Shown: in pieces, positions 33,207 to 42,783 of the stretch | Layout: each line of letters opens with the position of its first letter | Numbering within the stretch: position 1 is the first letter of the stretch | From: Bacillota bacterium | Lineage (GTDB): Bacteria; Bacillota; Clostridia; Oscillospirales; Ruminococcaceae | Reading direction: 5' to 3' | Length of the DNA stretch: 64,000 nt | Assembly (NCBI GenBank): GCA_023421245.1 | Contig: JAEZTV010000034.1 | Coordinates: forward strand, 1 to 64,000 | The notes under the pieces: model-generated | Databases searched by the model: none | Told to the model about the DNA's origin: nothing | Seen by the model: only the letters and a program-made list of their open reading frames with translations | Position numbers and translations under genes: made by a program

Positions 33207-34322
33207 TTAATCGAATGCGTGATCCTTGTTACTGCTAACAAGTGCTGCACACAATAGCAGCAGTACGGCGGAAGCGCTAGGACCTACCGAGAAGGTACGG
33301 ACTATGACACCTTTATTTAGCGGTAAAAATACTGTCAACATATTGGGAAAGAGCCGAATTAACAAGAATAGTGTTGTGCAGGAAAAAAGCATATGAATCG
33401 GACGGGTAATAAGGTATGGGAGTGTTTTAATTGAAAGGCCTGTAAAGAAGGACACTGCCTGCCCCATGACTGAGATCCCGCCAAACGAACAGATAGCGCA
33501 TGCAAGGTATATCGACACAACGCCGCTGACAGCGGTACTTTCAGAACAGCCAAGTGTCACTTCAAATGTGCCGTAGAGGATTGTTTTTATCATACCGGAT
33601 GGCAGGGATGGAAGAAAGTTTTCAAGCAATTGTGTTATTTCAAGTGAAAGAACAAAGGAAACAATTGAGGAAAATACAATCACAAAGGCGCAGACCGAAA
33701 TCATTGCTTGTGCGGCATTGTTGACCGAGGCGATAAAGGCCGGTACAAGCGGCTTGTGTGAGGATTGAAATGTATGATGCTGCGGTGGTTCCTGCATCCA
33801 CGTGCGGGATAACAGCGCAATTACGATACTTGCGGCAGTCTGTGAACAGAACAATAACAGACCGGCTGCGGTGCTGCCGAACATCCGACTGCCCACAGCG
33901 GTAATCAGAAACGCAGGCCCTGCATTTACGCAGAAGCACAGCATACGTGAAGCGGTGTGGGAAGTGATACGGTTTTCTTTATATAGCTCGGAAATCATCT
34001 TTGCGCCGACAGGGAAGCCTCCCACAAGGCTTAGAATAAAAACCGCTCCCGTAAAACTAGGGAGCCGTAGCAGGCGTGTTGTAAGCCGTGAAAACGGGGC
34101 GGAAATATAATCGATAAAACGGCTATGCACCAAAAAGGTGCATAGTACCATAAACGGAAACAAAGATGGAATCAGTGTGCCGGCACATACATCCATCCCG
34201 CGGCGTATCCCATCCCCAATGGCTTGAGCATTGAAGAAATACAGGATGGCAATCCCCGCAACAAGCAGCGTAATACTCCATGCCCGAAGATGTTGTTTGA
34301 CGTGGCTAGACGGTCTGTCCAT
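33207..34322 (-). CDS. ylbJ: Sporulation integral membrane protein YlbJ
   Basis: A 371-residue polytopic membrane protein with the nucleoside-recognition (Gate) type halves of YlbJ/SpoIIM-like transporters. Visible blocks: DVCAGTLIPSLFPFMVLC near the N-terminus, SLVGGFPVGAKMISELY, LCFCVNAGPAFLITAVG and FEVTLGCSEST. In Bacillus YlbJ is made in the mother cell under sigma-E and is needed for cortex formation. ATG 34322 follows GAGGTAACG on the minus strand. It is divergent from yqfC, another sigma-E-type sporulation gene. Confidence 0.9.
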   Translation of the reverse strand: MDRPSSHVKQHLRAWSITLLVAGIAILYFFNAQAIGDGIRRGMDVCAGTLIPSLFPFMVLCTFLVHSRFIDYISAPFSRLTTRLLRLPSFTGAVFILSLVGGFPVGAKMISELYKENRITSHTASRMLCFCVNAGPAFLITAVGSRMFGSTAAGLLLFCSQTAASIVIALLSRTWMQEPPQHHTFQSSHKPLVPAFIASVNNAAQAMISVCAFVIVFSSIVSFVLSLEITQLLENFLPSLPSGMIKTILYGTFEVTLGCSESTAVSGVVSIYLACAICSFGGISVMGQAVSFFTGLSIKTLPYLITRPIHMLFSCTTLFLLIRLFPNMLTVFLPLNKGVIVRTFSVGPSASAVLLLLCAALVSSNKDHAFD

Positions 34323-34472
34323 ACGTTACCTCACAATCTGGGGTTAATGCATCATTTTATATATATGGTGTGTTCGATTATAAAATTAGTGTCTTTCAAA
34401 TATATATTAAAGTATGTGAGTGACAGCAATTGCTTGACGCGAAGGGAGTATTCGCGTAATGGAGGTAGGCCG

Positions 34473-34787
34473 ATGACACGCAGACAACGGGAAGAGAGAC
34501 AAAAAGAGAAGAAGGAGACGGCGCGTGGCGGTGCAGGGAAACTTGCAAAATTATTGGAGTTTCCCGAAACAGCGATCGCGGGCACTGCGCTGTTGCAGAT
34601 GATGGGGAATCGCGAGGCGACCATTGACGGTTCACAGGGGGTGCTCGAATACAACGAGGACTGCATCAGAATTAACGCGGGGAGAATGGTCATCAAGTTC
34701 TCGGGAAGGGCGCTTGCGCTCAAATGCCTGACGGGAGAAACCCTGGTGGTAGAGGGGTTTATCACCGCGGTCGAGTTCTTGACATGA
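34473..34787 (+). CDS. yqfC: Sporulation protein YqfC
   Basis: A 104-residue YqfC family protein with a charged N-terminus (TRRQREERQKEKKE) and the YabP/YqfC-type beta domain (VLEYNEDCIRINAGRMVIKF, then LVVEGFITAVEF). In Bacillus it is part of the mother-cell sporulation regulon. ATG 34473 follows ATGGAGGTAGG. It is 52 bases before yqfD, as in most spore formers. Confidence 0.9.
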   Translation: MTRRQREERQKEKKETARGGAGKLAKLLEFPETAIAGTALLQMMGNREATIDGSQGVLEYNEDCIRINAGRMVIKFSGRALALKCLTGETLVVEGFITAVEFLT

Positions 34788-34839
34788 TAAATGCTGGATG
34801 TGCGGTGTACAACTTATCGGCAGCGAAAGGAGTTCCACG

Positions 34840-36027
34840 GTGTTTGTTGTAAAGCTGATGCGATGGATAAAAGGATATGTAACGTTTGTGGTAAGCGGCG
34901 CGTTCACTGAGCGTTTTCTAAATTTGCTTGCACGTGCGGGGATTGCTATTTGGAACGTCACAAAGCAAGAGGAAGATCTCGTTGCCTTTACCGTAGCGCG
35001 TGACTATAAAAAACTACGCCCCTATGCGCGCCGAGCTGGTGTACGGTTACGAGTAAAAAAACGATACGGCCTGCCGTTTTATACTAGAAAATATAATAAA
35101 CGAGCAGGGCTTATTCTTGGGATAGTCATCTTTTTTACTTTTATCTTCACAATGTCACAGTTTGTATGGTCGGTGGAGATATCCGGCAATAAGGAGATTA
35201 CACAGTTTGAGCTTATGCAGGTACTGGAGAGTGAAGGAATTAAGCCGGGAGTGCTAAAAAGGGATATCGACATCTCAATTGCCAAGCAGAACATCATGAG
35301 AAAGATTGACCGCCTGTCATGGATTGCAGTCAATATATCGGGCACGAGCGCATATGTCGAAGTTAGAGAGCGGGTATTGCAGCCAAAGATGGAAACGGTT
35401 GATGTGCCAAGTAATATTGTAGCGGCAAGATCGGGCCAAATCATTCGCGTAGAGGTGCATGACGGGCAGGCGGTTGTTAAAAAAGGAGATTCCGTTAAGG
35501 AGGGTGATCTGCTCGTAAGCGGATTGATGCAGGGGAAAACAGGACTTAACCTTCTCACGCACTCCAGTGCAAAAGTGATAGCACAAATACAAGAGGAAAA
35601 GATATTCGATATTCCATTGGTGGTAGAGGTTTCGGACGAAACAGGTAAGCGGCGTACCAAACGCATGATTTCATTTTTAAATGCCGAAATACCAATCTGG
35701 TTCTGTGGACCGATCGATTTTGACTATCGGTTAGAGAGCATACGAACCCCACTTACACTGTTTGGTGCAAAGCTGCCACTGTATTACAAACAGGAGGTTC
35801 ATTATGAGCTAGTAAAGCACAAAAAGGCAGTTTCGGTTGAAGAAGCTAAAAAAGCAGCGGCACATCTTATTGCCGATTATGAAACAAACGTGCTGAACAT
35901 TGTAGAGGTAATTTCACGCGATATAAGTGTAAAAAAGGAAAGAGACCGTTACAGCGTCACAGTTAGCCTGGTTGCAAACGCAGATATTGCAAGAGAACAG
36001 GAAATTTTCATCGAAAATTCGAAATGA
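34840..36027 (+). CDS. yqfD: Sporulation protein YqfD
   Basis: A 395-residue single-span membrane protein. There is a cytoplasmic N-terminal domain (GYVTFVVSGAFTERFLNLLA), one membrane segment at about residues 90-112 (AGLILGIVIFFTFIFTMSQF), then a large external domain with VEISGNKEIT. This is the stage IV YqfD/SpoIV-family layout, required for spore formation. The start is GTG 34840 behind GAAAGGAG. It is co-transcribed with yqfC. Confidence 0.9.
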   Translation: MFVVKLMRWIKGYVTFVVSGAFTERFLNLLARAGIAIWNVTKQEEDLVAFTVARDYKKLRPYARRAGVRLRVKKRYGLPFYTRKYNKRAGLILGIVIFFTFIFTMSQFVWSVEISGNKEITQFELMQVLESEGIKPGVLKRDIDISIAKQNIMRKIDRLSWIAVNISGTSAYVEVRERVLQPKMETVDVPSNIVAARSGQIIRVEVHDGQAVVKKGDSVKEGDLLVSGLMQGKTGLNLLTHSSAKVIAQIQEEKIFDIPLVVEVSDETGKRRTKRMISFLNAEIPIWFCGPIDFDYRLESIRTPLTLFGAKLPLYYKQEVHYELVKHKKAVSVEEAKKAAAHLIADYETNVLNIVEVISRDISVKKERDRYSVTVSLVANADIAREQEIFIENSK

Positions 36028-36164
36028 ATCCGCTGTTTTTTACTTATAATTGTGATATAATAAACTAACAATGGCTATAGCATGGCCGTTGCTGCTATAC
36101 GCAGCAGATAATATCGTATATCGCTTATGCCCGGGTATCTTGCCGCTTGTATCCCGGCTGCCTT

Positions 36165-36203
36165 TGCATGTGCAGTCAGGTCATACGTTACTGACTGCAT
36201 GCA
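36165..36203. repeat. Strong hairpin in the yqfD-phoH gap
   Basis: TGCAT-GT-GCAGTCAG (36165-36179) pairs with CTGACTGCATGCA (36191-36203) through 13 pairs and one 2-base bulge. It lies within the 258-base gap before phoH, which also contains TATAAT at 36056-36061. It could be a structured phoH leader. Confidence 0.5.
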
Positions 36204-36285
36204 GGCGAAGCGCCACTGAAAAGAGCCTTTTATAATGCATAACATACGACATTACAGCAGGAGAATGGAACGAGGAAAACCGTAA

Positions 36286-37257
36286 ATGATTGAACAGGTT
36301 ATTAACATTGACCGCTTGGAGCACACATTTGCATTGTTTGGAAGCTTTGATTCTAATATTAAGATTCTTGAGCAGGAGTTTAGTGTATCGGTTGTCAACC
36401 GTGAGAATGATATTAAGGTATCGGGCGAGCCAGAGAACGTAATGTATGCGTGCCGGGCGATTGATGGACTGCTTAACCTGTTAAGTCGGGGTGAAACAAT
36501 TAACGAGCAGAACCTGCGCTATGTTATTGCGCTGGTCAACGAAGGCAACGAAAATCAGATCAACGCTTTGGCTGCTGAGGATAGTGTATGTATTACCGCC
36601 AAAGGGCGTCAGGTTAAGGGAAAGACGCTGGGCCAGAGAAAATATATTGAGCTTATGAAGGACAACATCATCGTATTTGCAGTGGGTCCCGCTGGTACGG
36701 GTAAAACCTATCTTGCTGTTGCAATGGCGGTGCGCGCGTTTCGCGCCCACGAGGTTAATCGTATTATCCTTACCCGTCCTGCGGTGGAGGCAGGGGAAAA
36801 GCTTGGCTTTCTGCCCGGCGATCTGCAAACGAAGGTAGACCCTTATCTGCGGCCGCTGTACGATGCTCTGTTTGATATGCTGGGTGCTGAGAATTTTCAA
36901 AAGTACGTTGAACGCGGCAATATTGAGGTCGCGCCGCTTGCATATATGCGCGGCAGAACGCTTGACGAATCGTTTATTATCTTAGATGAGGCACAAAATA
37001 CTACCCCCGAACAGATGAAGATGTTTTTAACACGGCTCGGAATAAACTCAAGAGCCGTTGTAACCGGCGATATCACACAGATTGATCTGCCTAAGGACAA
37101 ACAATCGGGTTTAATAGAAGCTACCAAGGTTCTGCGTGAGACAGAGGATGTCGCAACCATCCACTTGAACCAGAAAGATGTCGTTCGTCATGTGCTGGTT
37201 CAGCGCATTGTTAAGGCGTATGACAGGTATTATGAGGAGAAAAAAAGGGTACGTTAA
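36286..37257 (+). CDS. phoH: PhoH-like ATPase
   Basis: A 323-residue PhoH/YqfG-neighbour ATPase, normal length. After an N-terminal KH-like region (residues 1-100) comes Walker A GPAGTGKTYLA near residue 138 and Walker B SFIILDEAQNTTPEQMKMFL near residue 228, with TGDITQIDLP. It belongs to SF1-helicase-like RNA-acting ATPases and sits next to ybeY in most Firmicutes, in line with a role in rRNA processing. ATG 36286 follows GAACGAGGAAAA. Confidence 0.95.
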   Translation: MIEQVINIDRLEHTFALFGSFDSNIKILEQEFSVSVVNRENDIKVSGEPENVMYACRAIDGLLNLLSRGETINEQNLRYVIALVNEGNENQINALAAEDSVCITAKGRQVKGKTLGQRKYIELMKDNIIVFAVGPAGTGKTYLAVAMAVRAFRAHEVNRIILTRPAVEAGEKLGFLPGDLQTKVDPYLRPLYDALFDMLGAENFQKYVERGNIEVAPLAYMRGRTLDESFIILDEAQNTTPEQMKMFLTRLGINSRAVVTGDITQIDLPKDKQSGLIEATKVLRETEDVATIHLNQKDVVRHVLVQRIVKAYDRYYEEKKRVR

Positions 37258-37299
37258 TTTTGCAGCCGCGCTTTTGACACAACCGAAGGAGGCCAAAGA

Positions 37300-37806
37300 A
37301 TGGAACGCGCAAAAGTATTGATATCAAACAGGCAAAAAAAGGTAAAGATACCCACCGGTATTCGTCTTTTGATAAGACGCTGCTGCCACGCTGTGCTTGA
37401 GTTTGAAAAGATGAACGGTAATTACGAAGTAAGCGTCAGTTTTGTAGACAACGAAAATATTCAAAGCTTAAACAGCCAGTACCGCGGGAAGGACATGCCC
37501 ACCGATGTACTGTCTTTTCCGCTGGGAGAGAACGGCAGCTACGACATCAACCGCGAAACGAGCGCGCAGATGCTCGGAGATATTGTGATTTCGATTGAAA
37601 AAGCGGTGGAACAGTCGGAGATATACGGGCATTCTCTGCGCAGAGAGATTGCGTACCTTACCGTACATTCCATGCTGCATCTGCTTGGCTTTGACCATGA
37701 GGATGCCGGCATTGAGATGGTGCGCATGCGGGAGAAGGAAGAGGCGGTACTCGCCAGCCTTGGCTTGCCCAGGGGCGAAAGCTATGTATTAAACGATGAA
37801 AAATAA
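37300..37806 (+). CDS. ybeY: rRNA maturation RNase YbeY
   Basis: A 168-residue zinc-dependent endoribonuclease. The metal site HSMLHLLGFDH (H-x3-H-x5-H) is near residue 126, and the earlier conserved RGKDMPTDVLSFPL is present. It processes 16S rRNA 3' ends and takes part in ribosome quality control. ATG 37300 follows CCGAAGGAGG. It overlaps dgkA by 11 bases. Confidence 0.96.
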   Translation: MERAKVLISNRQKKVKIPTGIRLLIRRCCHAVLEFEKMNGNYEVSVSFVDNENIQSLNSQYRGKDMPTDVLSFPLGENGSYDINRETSAQMLGDIVISIEKAVEQSEIYGHSLRREIAYLTVHSMLHLLGFDHEDAGIEMVRMREKEEAVLASLGLPRGESYVLNDEK

Positions 37807-38332
37807 CGAACATGGTTTACGAGGCTTTATCCAGAGCTTTCGCTGCGCTGTTGCTGGGATTATGAGCGGTATTGTCAACGAGCGCAACCTTCGTATTCAT
37901 ATCATAGTAGCATGCTACACCTTGTTTTTTTCAACATTCTATAAGTTTACCCGCGGCGAGTATATCCTGCTTGTTATGACCATTTCTCTTGTGATTGCGA
38001 CTGAGATGCTCAACACGGCGATAGAGGCCGCGGTTGATCTTGTTACCGAAAAGTACGCGCTGCATGCGAAGGCGGCAAAGGATATCGCGGCGGGAGCAGT
38101 GCTTGTGACATCCTGCTTTTCAGTTATTGTGGGTCTGCTGTTGTTTTGGAATGTTGAAACGTTCAAAGAGATTATTGAACATTTTATCCGCTTTCCATGG
38201 CGCATAGTGTTGCTGTGTCTATCCATTGTGTGTTCGGTTTTGTTCATACTTAAAATTGGAAAATGGACGCGGAAGACGGACCGGTATTATGCAGTTAAAA
38301 ACGGAGGAAACCATGTACAAAACAAAGAGTGA
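37796..38332 (+). CDS. dgkA: Diacylglycerol/undecaprenol kinase
   Basis: A 178-residue DgkA-type membrane kinase. The catalytic and metal-binding motif ATEMLNTAIEAAVDLV is near residue 65, and the N-terminal NERNLRIH is present. Gram-positive DgkA mainly phosphorylates undecaprenol. The protein has a longer C-terminus than the basic 120-residue form, with a further membrane segment (RIVLLCLSIVCSVLFIL) and a charged tail. The ATG lies inside ybeY, and the 3' end overlaps era by 20 bases. Confidence 0.92.
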   Translation: MKNNEHGLRGFIQSFRCAVAGIMSGIVNERNLRIHIIVACYTLFFSTFYKFTRGEYILLVMTISLVIATEMLNTAIEAAVDLVTEKYALHAKAAKDIAAGAVLVTSCFSVIVGLLLFWNVETFKEIIEHFIRFPWRIVLLCLSIVCSVLFILKIGKWTRKTDRYYAVKNGGNHVQNKE

Positions 38333-39206
38333 ATTTGTTGCAATAGTGGGCAAACCCAACGCCGGAAAATCCTCATTGCTCAACAGCATTATAGGTGAAA
38401 AGGTTGCGATTGTAAGTGCAAAGCCGCAAACTACACGTACGCGGATTACCGGTGTGCTGACGAAAGAAGAAACACAATATGTTTTTATCGATACGCCCGG
38501 CTTGCACAAGCCTAAGACGAAGTTGGGAGAGTATATGGTAAAGCAGGTTGGCGAATCGGTTGCCGATGTTGATGTGGCGGTACTCGTTGTGGACTTTAAG
38601 GGTGAGCCGATCCAAGCGGAACTTGATTTGATCGCGAGCTTCCGCGCAAAGAAAATTCCGGCGGTTCTTGCAGTAAATAAGATTGATATGCTGACGCAAA
38701 AAGAGGAGATTATCCCGCGCATTGATACCTATCGCAAGCTGTTTGATTTTGCCGCGGTGGTGCCCCTTTCGGCCAGAACGGGCGAAAACGTAGATGTGTT
38801 ACTCAAGGAGCTGGACACATATGCGCAGGCAGGGCCGCATTTCTTTCCTGACGATGCTGTAACGGATCAGCCCGAGCGTGTACTTGCCGCCGAGATGATC
38901 CGTGAAAAACTGCTGCGCAATCTCTCAGAGGAGGTTCCGCATGGTGTTGCGGTTGCCATCGAATCGATGAAAGAGCGTGCAGACGGCACCATCATCGATA
39001 TTGACGCAATTATCTACTGTGAACGCGAAACACATAAAGGTATTATTATCGGTAAGGCCGGTACGATGCTCAAAAAGGTTGCGACCGAAGCAAGGCGGGA
39101 TATGGAGCGTTTCTTTGATATTAAGGTAAACCTCAAAACCTGGGTTAAGGTAAAAGATGATTGGCGCAACCGTGATGGTTTGGTTCGCTCGTTCGGATAT
39201 AACTGA
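38313..39206 (+). CDS. era: GTPase Era
   Basis: A 297-residue Era of normal length. Its N-terminal G domain has P-loop GKPNAGKSS, switch/G2 TTRTRITG, DTPGLH and NKID, and its C-terminal KH domain carries IIGKAGTMLKKVATEARRD. It binds the 3' end of 16S rRNA and assists 30S maturation. The ATG at 38313 follows CGGAGGAAACC; the longer frame to 38226 would overlap dgkA needlessly. Confidence 0.96.
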   Translation: MYKTKSEFVAIVGKPNAGKSSLLNSIIGEKVAIVSAKPQTTRTRITGVLTKEETQYVFIDTPGLHKPKTKLGEYMVKQVGESVADVDVAVLVVDFKGEPIQAELDLIASFRAKKIPAVLAVNKIDMLTQKEEIIPRIDTYRKLFDFAAVVPLSARTGENVDVLLKELDTYAQAGPHFFPDDAVTDQPERVLAAEMIREKLLRNLSEEVPHGVAVAIESMKERADGTIIDIDAIIYCERETHKGIIIGKAGTMLKKVATEARRDMERFFDIKVNLKTWVKVKDDWRNRDGLVRSFGYN

Positions 39207-39414
39207 TTTGCACAAAACTAACCCCTTAAGCTTTGTAAAAATACACTGAATATGGTCCACATTACCGCACATATAAATTTGTATGGGGGCAACAATCTTA
39301 ATACATCATAGTCTTTACAGGTACCAAGCTGTGCCGGAGAGGATAGAATGTATAAGGTATATACCTCATATGGGATTGCTGGTGCACCTAAGAAGCCAGG
39401 AAGGTAGGGTAATT

Positions 39415-39579
39415 GTGGACAGGGAAGCTTTATGGAAATTATTCGAAGATACCGGGAGTGTTGAGGCATATCTACAATATCGGGATATCCTTAACCGGCA
39501 GGGTCAGCCTGAAAGTGAGGAACCCCAAGATGCAGATCTCTACGGAGGGAGTTGTGCTAAGAGCACGGGATATCGATGA
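39415..39579 (+). CDS. YqzL-like small protein
   Basis: A 54-residue protein whose core REALWKLFEDTGSVEAYLQY matches the YqzL family (short proteins of the pattern WxxFexTGsxxAYLxY), encoded between era and recO in Firmicutes exactly as here. Function unknown. A GTG start at 39415 is supported by AGGAAGGTAGGG just upstream. The frame is open back to 39283, but without a ribosome binding site. Its last 50 bases overlap recO in another frame. Confidence 0.7.
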   Translation: MDREALWKLFEDTGSVEAYLQYRDILNRQGQPESEEPQDADLYGGSCAKSTGYR

Positions 39580-40285
39580 AGCAGACCGCGCACTGACTAT
39601 CCTCACCAAAGAACGAGGCGTGGTCAGTGCTTTTGCCAATGGCTCCAAACGCCTTAAAAGCAAGCTGATGGCTTCTACGCAAACGTTTGCTTACTCGCGC
39701 TTTCAGATATATAAAGGCAGAGACCATTATACAGTTGATCATGCGGAAACAATCACCGTGTTTTACGGAATCCGTAATGATGTTGACCGGCTGGCGCTTG
39801 CGGGATATCTGTGTGAACTTGCCCAAAGCCTTGCACCGGAGGAAGAGGAGGCGGAGGGTTTTTTGCGTCTGTTACTAAACTGCCTGCACTTTTTGGACAG
39901 GGGTTCTCGTGATCCGCAGCTCCTCAAGGCCTTGTTTGAGCTCAGGGCACTTGGGCTTGCAGGATACATGCCAAATCTGATTGGCTGTGATATATGCGGA
40001 TGTTTTGAGGCGGAGCAGATGTATTTTTACATAAACAGCGCAAAGATTGTGTGTGAAAACTGCGCCAAAATGCCATTTACAGAACAGGTTGTCGGGCTGT
40101 CTCCGGCGGTGCTGACCGCAATGCGGTATATTATCTACAGCGATTTTGAAAAGCTGTTTTTATTTTCCTTAGCAAAGCCCAGCCAGTCGTCGCTTGCGCA
40201 AGTTAGTGAAACATATACCCTTTTTCGTATTGGGCACAGCTTTAAGACGCTGGAATTTCTAAAATCGCTGCCCCCTAATACCTGA
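39530..40285 (+). CDS. recO: DNA repair protein RecO
   Basis: A 251-residue RecO. It has an N-terminal OB fold (EGVVLRARDIDEADRALTIL), a helical middle and the zinc finger CDICG...CENC (from about residue 150). RecO loads RecA on SSB-coated DNA together with RecR. ATG 39530 gives the family N-terminus; GTGAGG lies 9 bases upstream. The longer frame to 39413 overlaps the YqzL-like gene and lacks homology in its extra 39 residues. Confidence 0.92.
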   Translation: MQISTEGVVLRARDIDEADRALTILTKERGVVSAFANGSKRLKSKLMASTQTFAYSRFQIYKGRDHYTVDHAETITVFYGIRNDVDRLALAGYLCELAQSLAPEEEEAEGFLRLLLNCLHFLDRGSRDPQLLKALFELRALGLAGYMPNLIGCDICGCFEAEQMYFYINSAKIVCENCAKMPFTEQVVGLSPAVLTAMRYIIYSDFEKLFLFSLAKPSQSSLAQVSETYTLFRIGHSFKTLEFLKSLPPNT

Positions 40286-40339
40286 CGGCATCGGCCATAA
40301 AGCTCTGATTTCTGAGCGGAAAGGTTTGGAACTACCCAT

Positions 40340-42724
40340 ATGGTGAATATAAAAAAACATTACGCAGCATTAGAACTGCCCAAAGTGCTCGCACTATTGG
40401 GCGCCGAGACCCAATGCGCCGATACATACAATATGGCGCTTGAGATTATGCCATCCGCTGATTATTATACTGTATCGAGCGAGCTGGATAAAACAAATGA
40501 CGCCTACATGCTGCTTGCGCGTTTTGGCGCTCCCTCCCTTTCGGGCATTAATAACCCAACAAGCTGCCTAAGACGTGCAGCTGCAGGCGGAACTCTTTCG
40601 ATGGGGGAGCTGCTCACTGTGGCGGCGGTGCTGCGCAGCATTCGCGCGGTGGTGGAATGGCGCAAGCACTGCGAAAACGTTCAGACTACTCTGGATTTTT
40701 TGTTCGAATCCCTCGTGCCGAACAAGACGGTAGAGGATGCGGTCTTTTCAGCCATCCGTTCGGAGGAAGAGGTGGATGATAATGCGAGCAGCGAGCTTGC
40801 AGATATCCGTCACCGGATTAAACGGGCAGAGGGCAAGGCAAGAGAACTGCTTGAGCACATGGTGCGCTCGCAAACCTACCAAAAGTATCTGCAGGAGACC
40901 ATTATAACCCAGCGTGACGGTCGATATGTACTGCCGGTCAAGGCGGAATTTAAAAACGAAATCAAGGGGCTTGTGCACGATACCTCTGCAAGCGGTGCGA
41001 CATTGTTTATCGAGCCGATGGGAGTTGTGGAGGCAAACAACGAGATCCGTGTGCTTGAGACAAAGGAGCGTGCAGAGATTGAACGCATCCTTGCAGCGCT
41101 GAGTGTATTGTGCGCCGGATGTGCGGACGATACCTGCACAAGCTATGCCTGTATGCTGGACATCGACCTGTATTTTGCAAAGGCTCGTCTTGCCGATAAG
41201 ATGCAAGCCATCCGCCCGAATCTCGCCCGTGAAGGGGAAATTGACCTGCGCAGGGCACGTCATCCGCTGATTGCGCGCGACAAGGTGGTTCCTACCGATA
41301 TTAGGCTTGGTAAAGAGTTTGATACATTGGTAATCACCGGTCCAAACACAGGCGGAAAGACCGTGGCGCTGAAAACCACAGGGTTGTTTGTGCTTATGGC
41401 AATGTGCGGCCTCCTGCTGCCTTGTGCGGAGGGCAGCACCGTTGCGGTATTTAACCGCGTGCTTGCGGATATTGGCGATGAACAGAGTATCGAGCAAAGT
41501 CTTTCCACCTTCTCGGGGCATATGACCAATATTGTCTCTATTCTTGCTGAGGCAGGGGAGGGAACATTGGTATTGCTTGATGAGCTCGGCGCCGGCACCG
41601 ACCCCGTAGAGGGCGCGGCGCTTGCTATTTCAATCCTTGATCATCTCAGATGGCTAGGATGTAAGATTGCAGCAACCACCCATTATGCAGAGCTTAAGGT
41701 ATATGCGCTTGAGACCGAAGGTGTAGAAAATGCCTGCTGTGAATTCGATGTTGAAACCCTCCGGCCTACGTATAAGCTGTTAATTGGTGTACCGGGGCGC
41801 TCTAACGCCTTTGCCATTTCACAGCATCTTGGGTTGGACAGCACGATTATCGACCGTGCGCGTTCTCTTGTTTCAAGCGACCAGACACGCTTTGAGGATG
41901 TGGTTTCCGGGCTTGAGCACAACCGGCAAGAGCTTGAGCGTGAGATGGAGTATATTCGTTTGGAGAAGGAAGCGGCTGCAATGGCTAATGCGGAGATACA
42001 AAGCCACCGAAAACAGCTGGAGCAGCAACGCGAAAAAGAGCTTGAACGCGCTCGCCGTGAAGCAAGAAATGTGGTGGAGCATGTACGTTACGAGGCCGGC
42101 CGGCTACTAGAGGAGCTGACCGAGCTTAAGAAGCAAAAAGACAGCGAGGAATTTTCACGGCTTGCCGCTGAGGCAAAGGCACAGTTTAATTCTCGTATTA
42201 CAAAGCTTCATGATAAGGCCGATCCTGTAGTAGTCAAGCACTACGAGCATTATGTATTGCCCCGTCCGCTGAAAGAGGGCGACACCGTGTTGCTGGTCGA
42301 TGTTGAGCAGGAGGGCACCGTAATCCGCGCGATTGATAAAGACTCAATGGTTGTCGTACAGGCCGGCATTCTTAAAACTAAAACCCCGCTTTCCAACATC
42401 CGGCTGGTTGAGACACCCAGAGCAAAAAAACAGCCCGAAATCACCCGCCGCCGCAATGTAAAGCCGCTGGAGCAATCAAGAGCAAAAACCGAGGTCGACT
42501 TGCGCGGCATGAATCTGGAGGAGGCACTGCTTACCCTTGACCGGTTTATTGACGAGTGTATCATGATGCGTCTTGAACTGGTGACGATTATCCACGGCAA
42601 AGGTACCGGCGTACTGCGAAAAGGCATTCAGCAGCATCTTAAAACACATCCCAATGTGGGGGAATATCGCCTTGGCAGATATGGTGAAGGCGAAGACGGC
42701 GTGACAATTGCACAGCTTAAATAA
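40340..42724 (+). CDS. mutS2: Endonuclease MutS2
   Basis: A 794-residue MutS2 of full length. It has core helical domains, ATPase Walker A GPNTGGKT at about 334-341 and Walker B LVLLDELGAGTDP, a coiled-coil Glu/Arg/Gln-rich segment (about residues 515-620) and a C-terminal Smr nuclease domain (VDLRGMNLEEALLTLDRFID, then IIHGKGTGVL). MutS2 suppresses recombination and in Bacillus rescues collided ribosomes through its Smr domain. ATG 40340 follows GGAAAGG. It is the last plus-strand gene before a bidirectional terminator. Confidence 0.96.
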   Translation: MVNIKKHYAALELPKVLALLGAETQCADTYNMALEIMPSADYYTVSSELDKTNDAYMLLARFGAPSLSGINNPTSCLRRAAAGGTLSMGELLTVAAVLRSIRAVVEWRKHCENVQTTLDFLFESLVPNKTVEDAVFSAIRSEEEVDDNASSELADIRHRIKRAEGKARELLEHMVRSQTYQKYLQETIITQRDGRYVLPVKAEFKNEIKGLVHDTSASGATLFIEPMGVVEANNEIRVLETKERAEIERILAALSVLCAGCADDTCTSYACMLDIDLYFAKARLADKMQAIRPNLAREGEIDLRRARHPLIARDKVVPTDIRLGKEFDTLVITGPNTGGKTVALKTTGLFVLMAMCGLLLPCAEGSTVAVFNRVLADIGDEQSIEQSLSTFSGHMTNIVSILAEAGEGTLVLLDELGAGTDPVEGAALAISILDHLRWLGCKIAATTHYAELKVYALETEGVENACCEFDVETLRPTYKLLIGVPGRSNAFAISQHLGLDSTIIDRARSLVSSDQTRFEDVVSGLEHNRQELEREMEYIRLEKEAAAMANAEIQSHRKQLEQQREKELERARREARNVVEHVRYEAGRLLEELTELKKQKDSEEFSRLAAEAKAQFNSRITKLHDKADPVVVKHYEHYVLPRPLKEGDTVLLVDVEQEGTVIRAIDKDSMVVVQAGILKTKTPLSNIRLVETPRAKKQPEITRRRNVKPLEQSRAKTEVDLRGMNLEEALLTLDRFIDECIMMRLELVTIIHGKGTGVLRKGIQQHLKTHPNVGEYRLGRYGEGEDGVTIAQLK

Positions 42725-42734
42725 CACAAAACAA

Positions 42735-42770
42735 AGGCGCCGCCCAAGTTATTGGCGTCGCCCATTGTTT
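42735..42770. terminator. Bidirectional terminator after mutS2
   Basis: GGCGCCGCC (42736-42744) faces GGCGTCGCC (42754-42762) with one mismatch, extended by AACAA/TTGTT, then TTTTA. It also serves the convergent small lipoprotein gene. Confidence 0.7.
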
Positions 42771-42783
42771 TATGTCAGCTGCA

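Noticed and set aside
39283..39414. N-terminal extension of the YqzL-like frame
   Set aside because: The extra 44 codons have no ribosome binding site at their ATG and no family similarity. The GTG at 39415 has a good site.
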